Source: Acanthaster planci (Eukaryota > Echinodermata > Asteroidea > Valvatida > Acanthasteridae). Taken from it: a stretch of 64,000 bases of DNA. The notes beneath the pieces were generated by a model, which saw only the letters and a program-made list of their open reading frames with translations, was not told where the DNA came from and did not search any database. Below, one piece after another: positions 1 through 12,400 of the stretch. The stretch is taken from NCBI RefSeq assembly GCF_001949145.1, contig NW_019091418.1:4282-68281 (forward strand), read 5' to 3'. A program made the position numbers and the translations under genes. How positions within the stretch are numbered: position 1 is the stretch's first letter; every line of letters starts with the position of its first letter.

Positions 1-1829
1 TACCTTGCTGCATATGAAATGGCTTTTAGCAGGGCGTCCCTTCAGTACGCCCATCACCCCCCCCCCCTTTCCTGAAAGCTAGATCCGTCCCTGCTTTTAT
101 TCAGCAAGCTGTTAGTGAACATTTCTGAAATCCATCAGTCGGCACAACCTTCGTTTCCAACCAACATTCCGATGTGTGCGGCTTCACTTGAATTGCACTG
201 CACCGTTCATTGATTCATAGGCCGATGAGGCCCTACGTCGATGGGGGCGGGGTTGATAAATTCCACGTTTGAAAAGCGAAAATTGGCTGCATACACGGAA
301 AGTCATTAGCCAAGGGCCACTTCCGAATAATAATTGGTTGGAATCAGCTGGAAATGTTAATAACGCAGGCATTAACGGTGGCAATTTTCAAGGCATACCG
401 TTTTAAAGACAGATTTTTACACAAAACAACTACAAGGCTGCAACAGAAGGCCCCAGTGCAGCCGCATGTCATGCACACCTACACATAAACAAATTGCAAC
501 AATTTTTAGTCGTGAAAGAGCAACAAAAGTCAATACACCCAGGAGAAAATGTGGAGTACGTTGTCGCAAGGAAACGACGGGTTCCCTTTGTCCGTGGCGA
601 GCGGCGTCCACGGCGTCTGCAACGGTGCCTGAAAACTCTGACATTTCACGGCAGGGGTGCTTAGAGTAAACACGTCGACAGCGGCTCGAAGTCCATTGTT
701 GTCAGAGGAAGAAAACGTCGAGAACAAAACGGAAAGTTGTCCCATCTCATGCAATGTTTTGTTTCATTACTTTTTGCCTATGCTTCCACGTGCCCTTCAG
801 TACTGATGTTTATTTTGGATTAGCAATTATAGTTTTAGCCATATGCAAGGTTCTCAGTAAGCAGAGGTGTCTTGGGGATATATTGCAAGGCTGTCAGAAT
901 GTATTATGTCCGAAAGTTTCAGGAGTAGGCCCGATATAGAAGTGTGTCTACATGTCGAATAGCAATTGTGACAGTGATGACACCCTGCATTAAGCTAGCC
1001 GCTGGTTGGTACATGTATATTTAAACGGTATCAAACTCCTAAATCAGAGGCTAAGGTTTTTCTCGAACTGCATCACAATATTAAAGGAAAGCACGACGGA
1101 TTTCAATATTTCCGAGGGTGTGATCTATCGCCCCCTCTCACATCAACCCGTTTCTGATAACTATTGCCCCCGGACGAGACCAAGGATTTCTTGCATGTGG
1201 CCACTGCTTTGCAGGTTGAGCCTGAAAAGGGGCGATAAGGAGGGTTAGAGTTTTAGAGGTGATGATCAGGGAGAAATCTGGACATGATGAGCTTGATTAA
1301 AAATCACCGATTGTAAAGTACGGTAACCTTTCGGTGCTGAAACCAGTTACGGTTCGTTCAAGAAAAAAATGAAACGAACTGTGCTCCTCGGTGCAGTTTC
1401 CCTACGCCATAGCCCCAGTACCTTCCTGATTTTGGATGGCAGTCGATAGGTGCTTGTTATTCCGCGATTTATTCAACCCAAAAATGCGAGAGTTGGAAGG
1501 TTGCAAAACAAAGTTTTTCTCAACGATTTTTCCTTGATTCAAGCCAGGTGGTTTGGTTGCGTGTGAAAATTATTTGGCATATTGTTCAGCAGTTCCTGTT
1601 ATGAAACAAAAAGAAAATGGAAAAAAAGTAGCCGTTAAGATCGTTTCTAAAAACCAAAATCAGCTGCCGTGTTCCATGGGAAACGATTCCTGTTAATGCT
1701 GCTGAAAAAGGGAAAAAAATAATATTGCAATGGAGGGGCTGGTGTAATTGCTCATTTAAGACCCTCCTTTGTAATCTCACAAACAAAACAACCTCGACAT
1801 GCATTGCCTGAGATGACAGGAACCTCACC

Positions 1830-1850
1830 AAAAAAAAAAAAAAAAAAAAA
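1830..1850. repeat. poly-A run
   Basis: An uninterrupted run of 21 A residues directly follows AACCTCACC. It could be the remnant of a retroposed tail, but no retroelement body or target-site duplication is recognisable next to it. The simple-repeat call is certain; the origin is not. Confidence 0.9.
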
Positions 1851-4800
1851 TGGGCAGTATACCAACTGCCATCCCAATACAATAAAGCAGCTGCCCTCAT
1901 GCATAAATTAAGTGACGTCGCACATGAGTGGTTTCTTTTATTAGAGGCCGGCTGCATTCCGGGCGCCAAATACGCTCAGTCACTGAGGAGGCCTCATTTG
2001 CATAATAATGGGGGCACCATCTGAAAAACGGCAATAAAAGCGGACGGAGTTAGCACCGCGTGAAATGTGACCGAAATTAAAAGCGTTCCAATAAAGGGGC
2101 TAACAGCGCTATGCGTTTTTTTCAACTTCAGTGCATTGCAATTTTAATTCGCCCCCTGCATTCCCCGACCTCCAATTCAGATACCATTAGGCCTAAATGA
2201 AGTTTGTGAGACGATTGCAACTAATTTCTAATGCGCCCATTAACAGATAATAAATTCCTATGGTTGGCATTAGTTTTGACTATTGTTTTGGTCAGTTTGC
2301 ATGTCATTATTTTTTCAAGGCATTTAGAGTTCTTCAAATCATATCTGTAATCCACAGATTAATTTAAAAGAAAGAATGCAATACAGAATTAGCATTCTTT
2401 ATTTTGACCTTTACTCTCAGTGTGGGGTACGGTATATCTTGTGTAGGAAGCTAGAATTGTTCAGCGATGAGTTAGTTTTCGGAGTTTACGCCCAGGTGGG
2501 TGAATGTCGAGGATTACCAAGCATTACAGCCCACCAAGCTTCTGAAATAAATACAGTAAAGAGAACCATTAAATCTTACTAAAGTGTACATGTAAATAGT
2601 GTCGAATGCTGCAGTCTGGGGAAGTTATGGTCCCTTGACGTCGCCTCTAACAACCGTGGAGTTTTATAAAATACCGCCTTATCGGAGTACTTGGTCAAGG
2701 CTTTAAATAACACACTCGCCTGTGGAGGCCGCCATTTAGCAACTGCATACATTTGTTAGACATTTGCAGTTGTTATCAGGTATTTTGGACACATCTTCTC
2801 TATAGATGCATGTAGGATTCGGGAGCAGGACTCCACAAGAAGACGATTTATGTCTTATAGATTCAAGGTCCACGCAAAGTTTAATAATGTTTTAAAAATG
2901 TTTATTCCCGACGACTCTAATTTTTAGTAGTTAGTTGGCCATTAACGACTTTTTCAGAAGATGATCGTGTTTAATTGATCGGGAAAAGAAATCCTCGAAC
3001 GGAAACGCTGGGAACCTAAACACATGGGCTCACTCCCTCACAAATTACCACAATACACCAGGCTATTGAAGCCGGGGGCGCAAATCATCCAGCGGTCACG
3101 TTTTGTCTAGACCGGGCCGTGGTTGTCTTTATTCATCGCGTGTGCAGCCTTTGTGCCCTGCAGCCAAGACACAAAGGTCCAGTGTTTCGCATACCGACTT
3201 CAGGCGCTAACGGCCAGTACTGTCTGTGTTCACAAGCGGCTTGGGCCGTTTTCCCTTAAAATCATAAAGTTGTCATTGTCCAGTTGTTTTTGTTTGCATA
3301 CAATCCCTTTGTCATTGTGCGATTTCCATATCCACTGTTCCTCGCACTCCATACGACCATGTAATTAGATGTTTTAGCGAACCCTTACCGGTGATATACA
3401 TGTACTTCTAAGTTTGTTTTCGGATATGAGTAATTAACAATAATGATAATCGGCTTTGATGCACTCACCCACATATCTGCATGCAACGTCATGGAACTAC
3501 TATTAGGAAAACAGAATGTGCAATAAACATTTGGTTTTTAGAGATCGGTCATGCGATGTTAATACCTTGTGTGGAGGGTTTTTTTTTTGATGGGTAGGAC
3601 TGGAGATGCGCTCATGTAAACACATGTCTTGTTATGAGTTTTGAGTGATGCATTTTCCTACTGCATCATCATTGTGGTATCGCTTTAAGTGAAGTCATCC
3701 AACTCCATGGTCTAGAAATTCCTAGCCTTGTGCTGAGAAAGGAATGGCAGAATAATGGCAATCCCCCCACTGGGTCGACAGTCACTGTGAGACTAGTCCA
3801 GAAATATAGCTTACAGGGGGAGCCAGCGACTCAGCTTTTGTTAGCGCAGCTGGTCCTGGGCCGGGCCCGTGCTGGTCTTTTGTTCGCCTTGTCAGGCCGG
3901 CGCGTGGCTCGTCATGTTTCGATGGCCTTTGTGCGGAGGATGGTTGTGTCCCCCCCCCATTAAGGCCTATGTCAACACCTGTTCAATTGTGTGTTTGGGT
4001 GGAAGTGCAAAAGTTGGTCCCATAAGGCTAAACTAAATCTTGTTACCGGTGCAACTTGATATCGTGCGCTGTAGCGACAAATGAATCACCATTCAAAATC
4101 CACAAAAAAGGGAATCAGAATTACAAATTAATTAAAAATAACAATGCCTAATAATATCAAGTTATATATTTCATCTGAAACAAAATAAACTTACGCCAAA
4201 TGGGCAAAGAATGGCAGGGGACAACTGTTTCTTTGTCTTTTAGACCATAACTTCTAAACATTTTGGATTTATTTTCTGACACTTGTTGATATTACTGGAA
4301 TCAATGGCTTGTGGTAATTTCTGTCCCTTTAACGTCGCTGGGTTTTAAAGATTCCATTTTGATTAGGATCAACGTAATGAAACAAAATTGTGACCACATC
4401 GTGAAAGTGGCAAAACCTGAGCGCGAGTTTCTCCATTATAATAAAAATGTGTGAATATGTACACTTGAAATAGGCCTAAATAGAGATAAAAAGTGGCAAT
4501 TATACCGACTTGAACCAGAAACAAGTTTTTTTATTTGCTTTGCCAACGATTGGCATTGAGCAGGTCGCCACGCGCACGTGACTTGCGAGGTTTTAAATAG
4601 CGTAGGGTAATTATAGATCTATGATTGTAATTTGAAAAGAACGAGACTATCTTAGTATGAATATGCATTAATCAGCATATCAGCATTTTTGCACAATCAA
4701 CATCAACTGTAGTGGCATACTGAAACTTTAAACTTTGTTCAGTGGTTCAAAAATACGAAAAGAACACGGCGCTTATGTTGAGATTGCTACCAAACTCAGG

Positions 4801-7593
4801 CTTTAAAACCGAATACATTTTTGTGCGGTGAAAATTGATGAGGGTTCCTTTATTCTTTTAGGAAAGTGCCCGTTTTATGAATATGACCGCAGTACAAAAT
4901 AATCATTTTCAAACTTTGAGGAGGCAGTCAATCATTATCGGTATTAATCTTGTTTTCTTTTTTTAATAATCTTAGCAAATGCATTATTAGAGCTTAAATT
5001 GAAGATGTTCGTGTCGTTAAGTCAGGAGACCCGGAGTTATTTTTCCTTTTACACAAAATTGTGAACGGTTTGACCAAAGGTCAAGTGAAAAGGGGTCAAC
5101 TTTTGAATGTTGAGATTTACAGACGCTAGGCAAATAAGTCGAACTTGAAAAAGCCAAAGAGTTGGACTAAAATTCTTCCACAAGAGCCGGACCACATGGA
5201 ATGACTTCACATAGTAAACCCCCAAACTATACCGTATTCTATACCGTTTCAGAATGAGTTCAGATTCAGAGCAACATGCATTCCTATTCTTGAACCTATT
5301 AGCTTCAATTGTCAAAGTTTATTTCTGGATCTCAACATCCGCCCCACGTCAAGTAACTGGTCCTATTTGATGGTCAAAATGGGTTTATTGTTTCTTATAA
5401 AAAATGTTGCACCTATTGGTCTTTGTTTAAATGTTTCTGGGTTACTTGAATGCCAGATGACGTAGGCCTTTGCTCAGGAATATGCCTTTTTATATGTAAG
5501 ACAAATTGCCTTTTAAAACTTTCCGCTGTGACAATTTCATGTTTCCGAGGAGGTCGACACATCCTGTCCATCCAGGGGCAAACTGGATTGCTCACGCATC
5601 CCTTTTTCCATGTGAAGTTGATCTTTATCGAGATCCCGTCGTTTGCTTCAATATGAGATTACACACGACTGTAAGTACAGAACTGCAAGGTGCTACTGCT
5701 GAGCCGAGTAACACTGGAATTCGAGAGGGCTTTTGTCTGATACGCAGTTGCACATTCCATTTCGCATTAGCAACGCGCGGGGAACCATGTTTGTGAGTAG
5801 ACGCAGCTGCGTATGTAAATGATGGCACACTTTCAGGACAAACGGGAGAAGTCCTATAACAAGTCAGAAATATACCGTATCTTCCAAAATAATGTGTGAT
5901 AATAAGCCTTTTGCGAGTTAAACTTAAATAAAATCTGGTACAATTAGACAATATGAATTCTCCATACGAAAGACATGCACTGTTGCTATACCTCGTGATT
6001 TGTGGTTAGCTTTTGCTTAGTTACATAAGAGACGCCTTGCACCAATACACTGTTTTCAATAGATAAGAAGGGCACAAAGGAACCAGTCCATTCCAGAGAT
6101 GGCGGTCGCTATGCAATAGCTTGCCCCGAATCACGAGGATTAGCAACAGTGTTTTTAGGCTGGGGAATTCAAATCATTACATGCAATAAGATAACTCAGT
6201 GTACCAGATTTTATTCAAATTTAACTCGCTTAGTGGCTTAGTGGCATTCCACTTTTTCTGCTTGTTTCTTTGTAAGCTTTATAATCAGAAGTGAGCATTT
6301 TTGTATGAAAAGAAACAAATATGCTTAATTCCCAAGGAGCAAATCATCGAAACGGTAACAAAACTAAGGAAGGCAGCGAAAATAGCAGAACAAGACTAGA
6401 AAACATGTGAAGAAAATTCTTATGTAACATTCTGTGGTTGTCTTGTGAAATTGAAATCTTGGGATATTAAAGGTTGGGACTTGGTTAGCATGACTGTCAC
6501 TTGTAAAATTGATCTGAGTTCGTTGCAAATTATTTTTAACAGGATTTAGGTGGACTTGGTATCAGGGCCAACAACCTGGTCCGTTTGACCAAATGATCAC
6601 TAAAGTTAATCTTCTAGGGCAAATTCCCGGCTCAAAGCGAGAAGAAAACTGCCAAATAACGTGAGCTGAAACCACTGTGTAACATGAATGATGTGACGTG
6701 GCTTAAATCCTGCGATTAAGACTGTGCTAAGCAATCCACACGATTTTTTCCATGCTTTGGAGACCTAATACTCGGTGGAGTATACATATATCATTTTAAT
6801 ATTATTAAGCAAGCTAGCTCGACTGACAAAGCGGTGGAGCGTTTGCCTTGACTTGATCAAACAACGGGCACGTCAACTTTGCTCCATTGTGCATATGAGA
6901 TTTAACGGGATCCACTGTCCAACGGAAGAGCTGATGCGTTATACCTCTTTAACTTAATCCTCTGCACCTGCTGCCGTGCCCCCACATATAACGTTTGTTT
7001 CTCGTTAGACCACGCGTAATCCATACCCTCACATTTTACCTCCCAGCTGACGGAAAGAAACAATGGTTCCTGCTTTCCTGGGAATGTTTGAAAACAAATC
7101 TTTCAGTCCACTTGGACAGAAAGGCGAACTCGGCTTTTTTAATCACTGTTATTCCTCTTTAACAAAGAGAGTGCTCCCTGCTTCCGGTCCAAGCTGTTGC
7201 CTGTTAAGATCTATACGTTGAAAGTCGACATACAGAAGCCAATACCAGGTAAGCCTTTTCAGGCAATAACTGGTCGGAGACCCTGGGTGTATCATTGTCC
7301 AATCTTTATATTCCTTTAATCCTCTTATCTTGTGGGCAGCTCCATCGAAGCGGGCAGTCGCGTGCCGTTTGTAAGAGTCTTCATTGATCTAGACATAATT
7401 ACAGTAAATACCGCCCTCGAATATTCTGAGGGGATTTGAGATGTCACAAACGAAATGGTTCTGAAACGCAATAAAATGTTATAGACTCATCGTTGATAGC
7501 GATCTCTGGGACAAAGGACCTTTAATTCCCCAAAAACAAATCCATGCAGGGATGGAAGGGAAACCACACCAACTGCTCGGTGGCAAAGCTAAG

Positions 7594-7622
7594 GTGTGCG
7601 TGTGTGTGTGTGTGGGGGGGGG
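7594..7622. repeat. GT microsatellite running into a G run
   Basis: An alternating GT tract with one interruption (GTGTGCGTGTGTG...) passes straight into a run of about ten G. The G run forms the edge of a C-rich short repeat described separately. Confidence 0.9.
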
Positions 7623-7841
7623 ACTGCCCCCATGGAAACCTTCCCTTTCTCACACCCCTCCGGAAAATTAGAATTTGTTTGGGAGAGCTGTTGCCACGCC
7701 ATCTTTAGTGCTGATGTGCGTTACTTTAGAGTGGGTATAGACCTATTTAACAAGGTTCTTGAAAAATAAAAGAGTTGTCCATTACACAAACTCGGTGGCG
7801 TATCGGGGGGGGGGAGCAACTGCCCGGGTGAGAACTCTTGC
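7619..7841 (-). repeat. paired C-rich short repeat, copies 1 and 2
   Basis: Read on the minus strand, 7619-7650 contains TTTCCATGGGGGCAGTCCCC and 7807-7841 contains AGAGTTCTCACCCGGGCAGTT followed by a C run. Both resemble two copies near 44.0 kb that lie on the plus strand. The paired arrangement at both loci suggests fragments of one dispersed element. The family is not recognised. Confidence 0.45.
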
Positions 7842-8600
7842 TTCCTCCTTTGAGAAGAACCTGGCCATGTATAACTGCAACTGCTCATTATTTTGCGTGT
7901 AACTGGTGAAATCATCACAGAACGTGCAAACCACTAATATGCAACATTCAAAATATCCACGTTGGCAAAGTTACATCTAAAATTAAATAGGGAATAAAGA
8001 GTGAATTTCAATATTTGATTTGAATTTTAGGACAAATTATGAGATTGGGGACGCTTCCAAGAAGAAACAATTTTTTTTTAGAGTCATTTGCACTATATGG
8101 ATATCATTGTGTCTACCCAGTAGTTGTTAATCATTTTACCGTTAATCTGTCGCACCATCTACATAAGAGTCTCCCTGATTGATGAAGAAATGTCTTAAAA
8201 CAAATTGATCTTTTGAATTTGTTAATAAATTACTTTAATTGCCAATAAACCGCTGATTGATTATTAAAAGACAAGGACGTCCATAATTCTGTTTAGATTT
8301 CGTTTTACTTGGAACAATGGACTCCTCGTCAATTTGGCGCCGATTCGTCGTGATGACGTCTCCGAATCTAAAACGTCATCTAACACATTAGAAGTTATAC
8401 GAAAATGTAATATGTAAACTCAATTTCATGATTAGCATAGAGCTTAACTAATTAAACACGTAGTTTACCTTGGGTTAGGTTTCAATGTTTAATTTATTTG
8501 TCTCAGAATTCTGAAATAAAAAGAGACCTCGAATTGTTGGCAAAAATTACCAGGGTAAGGTTAACACACTCTTTTTATGATAGGTTGGCTGAGCGCGTCA

Positions 8601-9377
8601 CTTGTTATGTCACCCGTTAGCCAATCAGATTTGCCCGTGCACGCTTACATATTAATGCACAGAGCCTGGGCACAGGATGGGATTGGAAGTTGCCAGAGAG
8701 AATCATTACTTTATGAATTCAGCTTGATAACAATAATAAGCTAGCTGGCTGTGGGCCCACTGTCTGCGTACGCACGCTCGAGCGGAACGGTTCGTGCGCT
8801 GATGAAGAGCAGCGCTGCCTCACGAACCGTCATTACACACAAGGCATTTGAAGAATAGGGCACACCTCACTCAACGACTGGAGCCTTTGCATCTTTGTTC
8901 CGGTTATCTGCTGCCGACTGGAACGCGCATTATTCTGTTTCCTTATCACCTTGGAAGAAAGTTTCCACCAACGCATTGCTTTATGCTCGATAAGTTTTGG
9001 AACTGATGAAAATAATTGCAGGTTATTGTTAATTTTTAGTCAAGGACTGCATTCAACTTTAATACCAATCGGATATATATTTCGCAGCACTACATTCGAT
9101 TTGGACCTAGGGAAAAAAAATTGACCTGATATCCAGGATCATGATAGCGACGCCACCTTCGCAAGCACTTGCTGGATTATCTTAACGGACGGTGGAGAAT
9201 ATATCTCAACTCCCCGGAGACTTTGAAAGGATTTATAATCTCCGTTTGTACTCAGTTTATTTTCTCCGGGGCAAAAGTGGGCACGAATGCGAGGAATGCT
9301 CCAATAGTCCTGCCTGGATGCAGTTACGTTCTTTGGATTTGGCTTTACCGTCGCGGACCGCAGCCCTCACCACCGGG
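8601..9377 (+). promoter_or_regulatory. candidate promoter and 5' leader of Dscam
   Basis: This region lies just upstream of the signal-peptide exon. It shows a CCAAT box (GCCAATCAG, at 8620-8628) followed about 25 bases later by an AT-rich ATATTAAT (8650-8657). A GC-richer stretch at 8750-8850 contains a strong hairpin. Several out-of-frame ATGs lie between 8800 and 9150, and one in-frame ATG lies at 9318. The transcription start cannot be placed from sequence; further 5' non-coding exons upstream are possible. Confidence 0.3.
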
Positions 9378-9438
9378 ATGGGCGTGTGCCGAACCTACGG
9401 CCGCCTGCTGTTCGCGGCCGCGCTACTTCTCAGTCTTG
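9378..9438 (+). CDS. Dscam: Dscam exon 1: start codon and signal peptide
   Basis: Twenty codons plus one base (phase 1) encode MGVCRTYGRLLFAAALLLSL, a basic n-region and a hydrophobic core typical of a signal peptide. The donor is CTTG/GTAAGT. The ATG at 9378 has G at -3 and G at +4, a strong Kozak context. An in-frame ATG at 9318 would add 20 residues but has T at -3. The frame stays open further upstream without another ATG, so 9378 is preferred. The joined codon with exon 2 is GTT (Val). Confidence 0.82.
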
Positions 9439-12400
9439 GTAAGTGGCTTTTATTTTCATTCGTATCACTTTCGTGTTTGTACAAGGAACAAGTCTCTTTA
9501 CACTGTCATAACAACACAAGATATCTCTGTGGTCTTTTTCTTGAGATCCACGTATCAATATTAGGAGTCTGTTCCGCTTTCTCTGTCGCTAAATACTCGG
9601 GAATAGGCATAAGAAAGAGTAAACTCTACTTCATTATTACATCATTGCAAAGTTAGAAAATAAAATGACAAACTAGGCATGATCAAATTCATTGTCAAAA
9701 ATTATAACCAGCAAGAAATGAGACGGAGGGGTAAGCCCCCGTCCTGCATGTCCAATCCCCATAGACACAGTCTAGCTTATGGTTACCTGACAATTCCCCC
9801 CTAGATTTATAAAAAGAATTCCTACGATTCCAGTAAAACAATGACCAACACAAAGCAGGAGGGGGCTTCTCTGCTCTCCGTCGCATATCTTAACTTCAAA
9901 TGGTAAAAATAGGTTATCGTAAAATAAACAAGTTTGGATTACAGAAATCTCCACCAGGATAGCATATTGTGAACCCTTTGCAATATTTTTCCGACAGATG
10001 CTCCACAGGTACTTTAATTACCATAACACTGTTTTCACTAGTTTGGGTTGAGAAAAAAACCCTGCTAAAATGACGCAATAATGGATGCGATAGGAATAAT
10101 ATCTGGACGTAATATTAACCGACAAAATACAAAATTATTAAAAAAACAACGTGCAGGTAGTAAGCACCACTGTGAATTGTGGAAGTTAATAACAGTCACA
10201 GACGTACAGAGCCTTTATGATACGTTTTCAATGATAAACAGTACGCTGATGAAAACATTGTCGCTGTTGGCTTGCGAATACGGGCTCTTGTCATGCATAG
10301 CTCTTCATTTCGAGGAATTCGAAGGACTACATTTCATATGATTCTCGTACATAAGGGTTGTACGAACACATAGAGTGCGCTAGGTTTCTAATGCCCTTAC
10401 GCTGCTCTGGAATATAACAGAAAAGTTCCAAGACGTAACAAGTAGAGGACTAAAGAAAAAATATGATCTTGAACTTTACAGGTACTGGTATCGTTGTTGA
10501 CGGTCTGTAGAGAGTTGAAGGTTTGTTTAAAGCAGTATTATATATATGAGTTTTTTTTTTCTCAGCGCAGCTATTGCACTAAAACTCGCCTTCTATAGAG
10601 GCTTTGCATGGTAGCCATCTTGCAGGGCAGTTCTTTGTTCCACAGGAGGGGCCTCCTTTGTGCATACCCCATGGAACATAAGCACTGCTGTACAAGATGT
10701 TAGCCTCGCATACCTTCTCTCTCTGTATATGCACAGTCTGCATGAGGGTTAAGTGTTGAAGCAAAAGTATAAACGGTTGAATTAAGCTTCCTTAATGTCA
10801 TTCTTTGAAAACACAAAATAATTTTGTAGGAAGCAAAGCCATTACAGTGAGGACCTACATCATGCTCACCACTGAATGTATTTAATTTTTGTCTTCAACT
10901 AGGCCTATGCAAATATTTATACGGATGATTTAAGGCCGGGCCGGTGTGCAGTTTTTACGCGTCAAGAAAAAATGCATTATACTTCCCAAGAGTTTTTGTC
11001 AGTCGTGCCGATGTTATTTTCCAGAACACTAAGTTAAATTTTTGTGTCATTGGTCTTAAAGAAAACTGTAATATGGTCTCGTTATGTGGCGGTAATGAAC
11101 GCCACACCAAAAACATGTCACCGTGACGCCACAATGGTGGAAAACGCTGCAATGCACCCGGGACGCTTGGCGTGGGAGTTCACGATAATTGATACGCCCA
11201 AAAGCAGTCGCCACATCGCTCAGCATCCCCCAATAGGCCAAATCCGCTGGGACGAAAATTGGTTTAAATCTAATGCTACAAATTGGATTCAATCTTCTGT
11301 GACATTTAAAGGGGACACCTTCCCCGAAGAACGCCAAACCGCTTGGTCACATTAGAGAGAATTGGAACCACATCGGGAATATAATTTTGGGCAGATTTAA
11401 CATTTCGATCCGTCGGCTCATTGTCCATATGCAAGTAGCTAGTTTGTTAACTACAAATACCAATCATTCCCATCTAGTGTGCTGTTATGAACATAAATAC
11501 CACCTCGCCTTATTCTACGATGAGCTGCAGACCCTTAATAGTTATCATATGAATATTTCATGATACCACGCCTAAACATAATGGAAATCAATCACCTCTA
11601 TGACTTAGTGTTATTAAATGTTAATGCCGATTATCTTTCCCAGTTTGAAATTTTGCGCTTTCTTTGTACCTTAACCCTTTTATTCTTCGTGAATCATGCT
11701 TAAAGTTACCCGATAACTGATACATCTTTGGGGCTCCCTGAAACCGTTCCCTCGCCTCAGACTGTTTCTTTTCACACTAGAGATTCTAAGCTGTATCTCT
11801 CCCTGCATCATGTTCGGTGAACTGGTCCATGGAAATAACAAGTTGCCTTTATCACAGGAACTTTTCATTGCTACAATTGGAATGCATATCTGGCTGCTTC
11901 ATTCTCTTTTTTAGCGATATTAAAATAAAAACACAGGCATTCCGCATTTCCGTCTTTAGTTGTTATTGTCCCTGATTATTTTTTCAGTTATTCATTAAGT
12001 TTTAATGCGACTGACAGCAATGGGTTACAAAAACAGAAAATTTATTTTTTATATTTTAATTGTCAGTTCGTAATGTACAAGTGCGTAAGGTAATGTGCAG
12101 GCTTTCTATGGTTGCCAAGTGAGCAACAGAGTTCATGTCGATAGTTAAGGTCTGGTAACATCGCCTACCAGCAAATGTTTGTTTCATTTCAGAAACAGCA
12201 ATCCAAGGACAAAAATACGGTCCTGGATCCAAGGATTGCCTGACCAAAGAGAAAGAGAGAGAGTGAGGGGAATCATTTAAACTAAAGGTCACTGCATAAA
12301 TAGAGTGGTCATTCCTAAATTTTCCTCTGTGTTTATAAGAAAACCCGTTAAAAGACTCGTTATTCTTGGGCTGTGATCACCATTCTACGCTGGACTTTCC

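Larger units (their letters stand above)
1..8600. other. upstream intergenic DNA, no supported gene
   Basis: No open frame here is longer than about 130 codons, none resembles a known family, and none shows a splice-consistent chain. The stretch is AT-leaning with simple repeats: a 21-base A run at 1830-1850 and a GT/G tract at 7594-7622. It also holds two copies of a C-rich short repeat near 7.6-7.8 kb. It may contain non-coding first exons or distal regulatory DNA of the downstream Dscam gene, but I cannot point to any. Confidence 0.6.
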
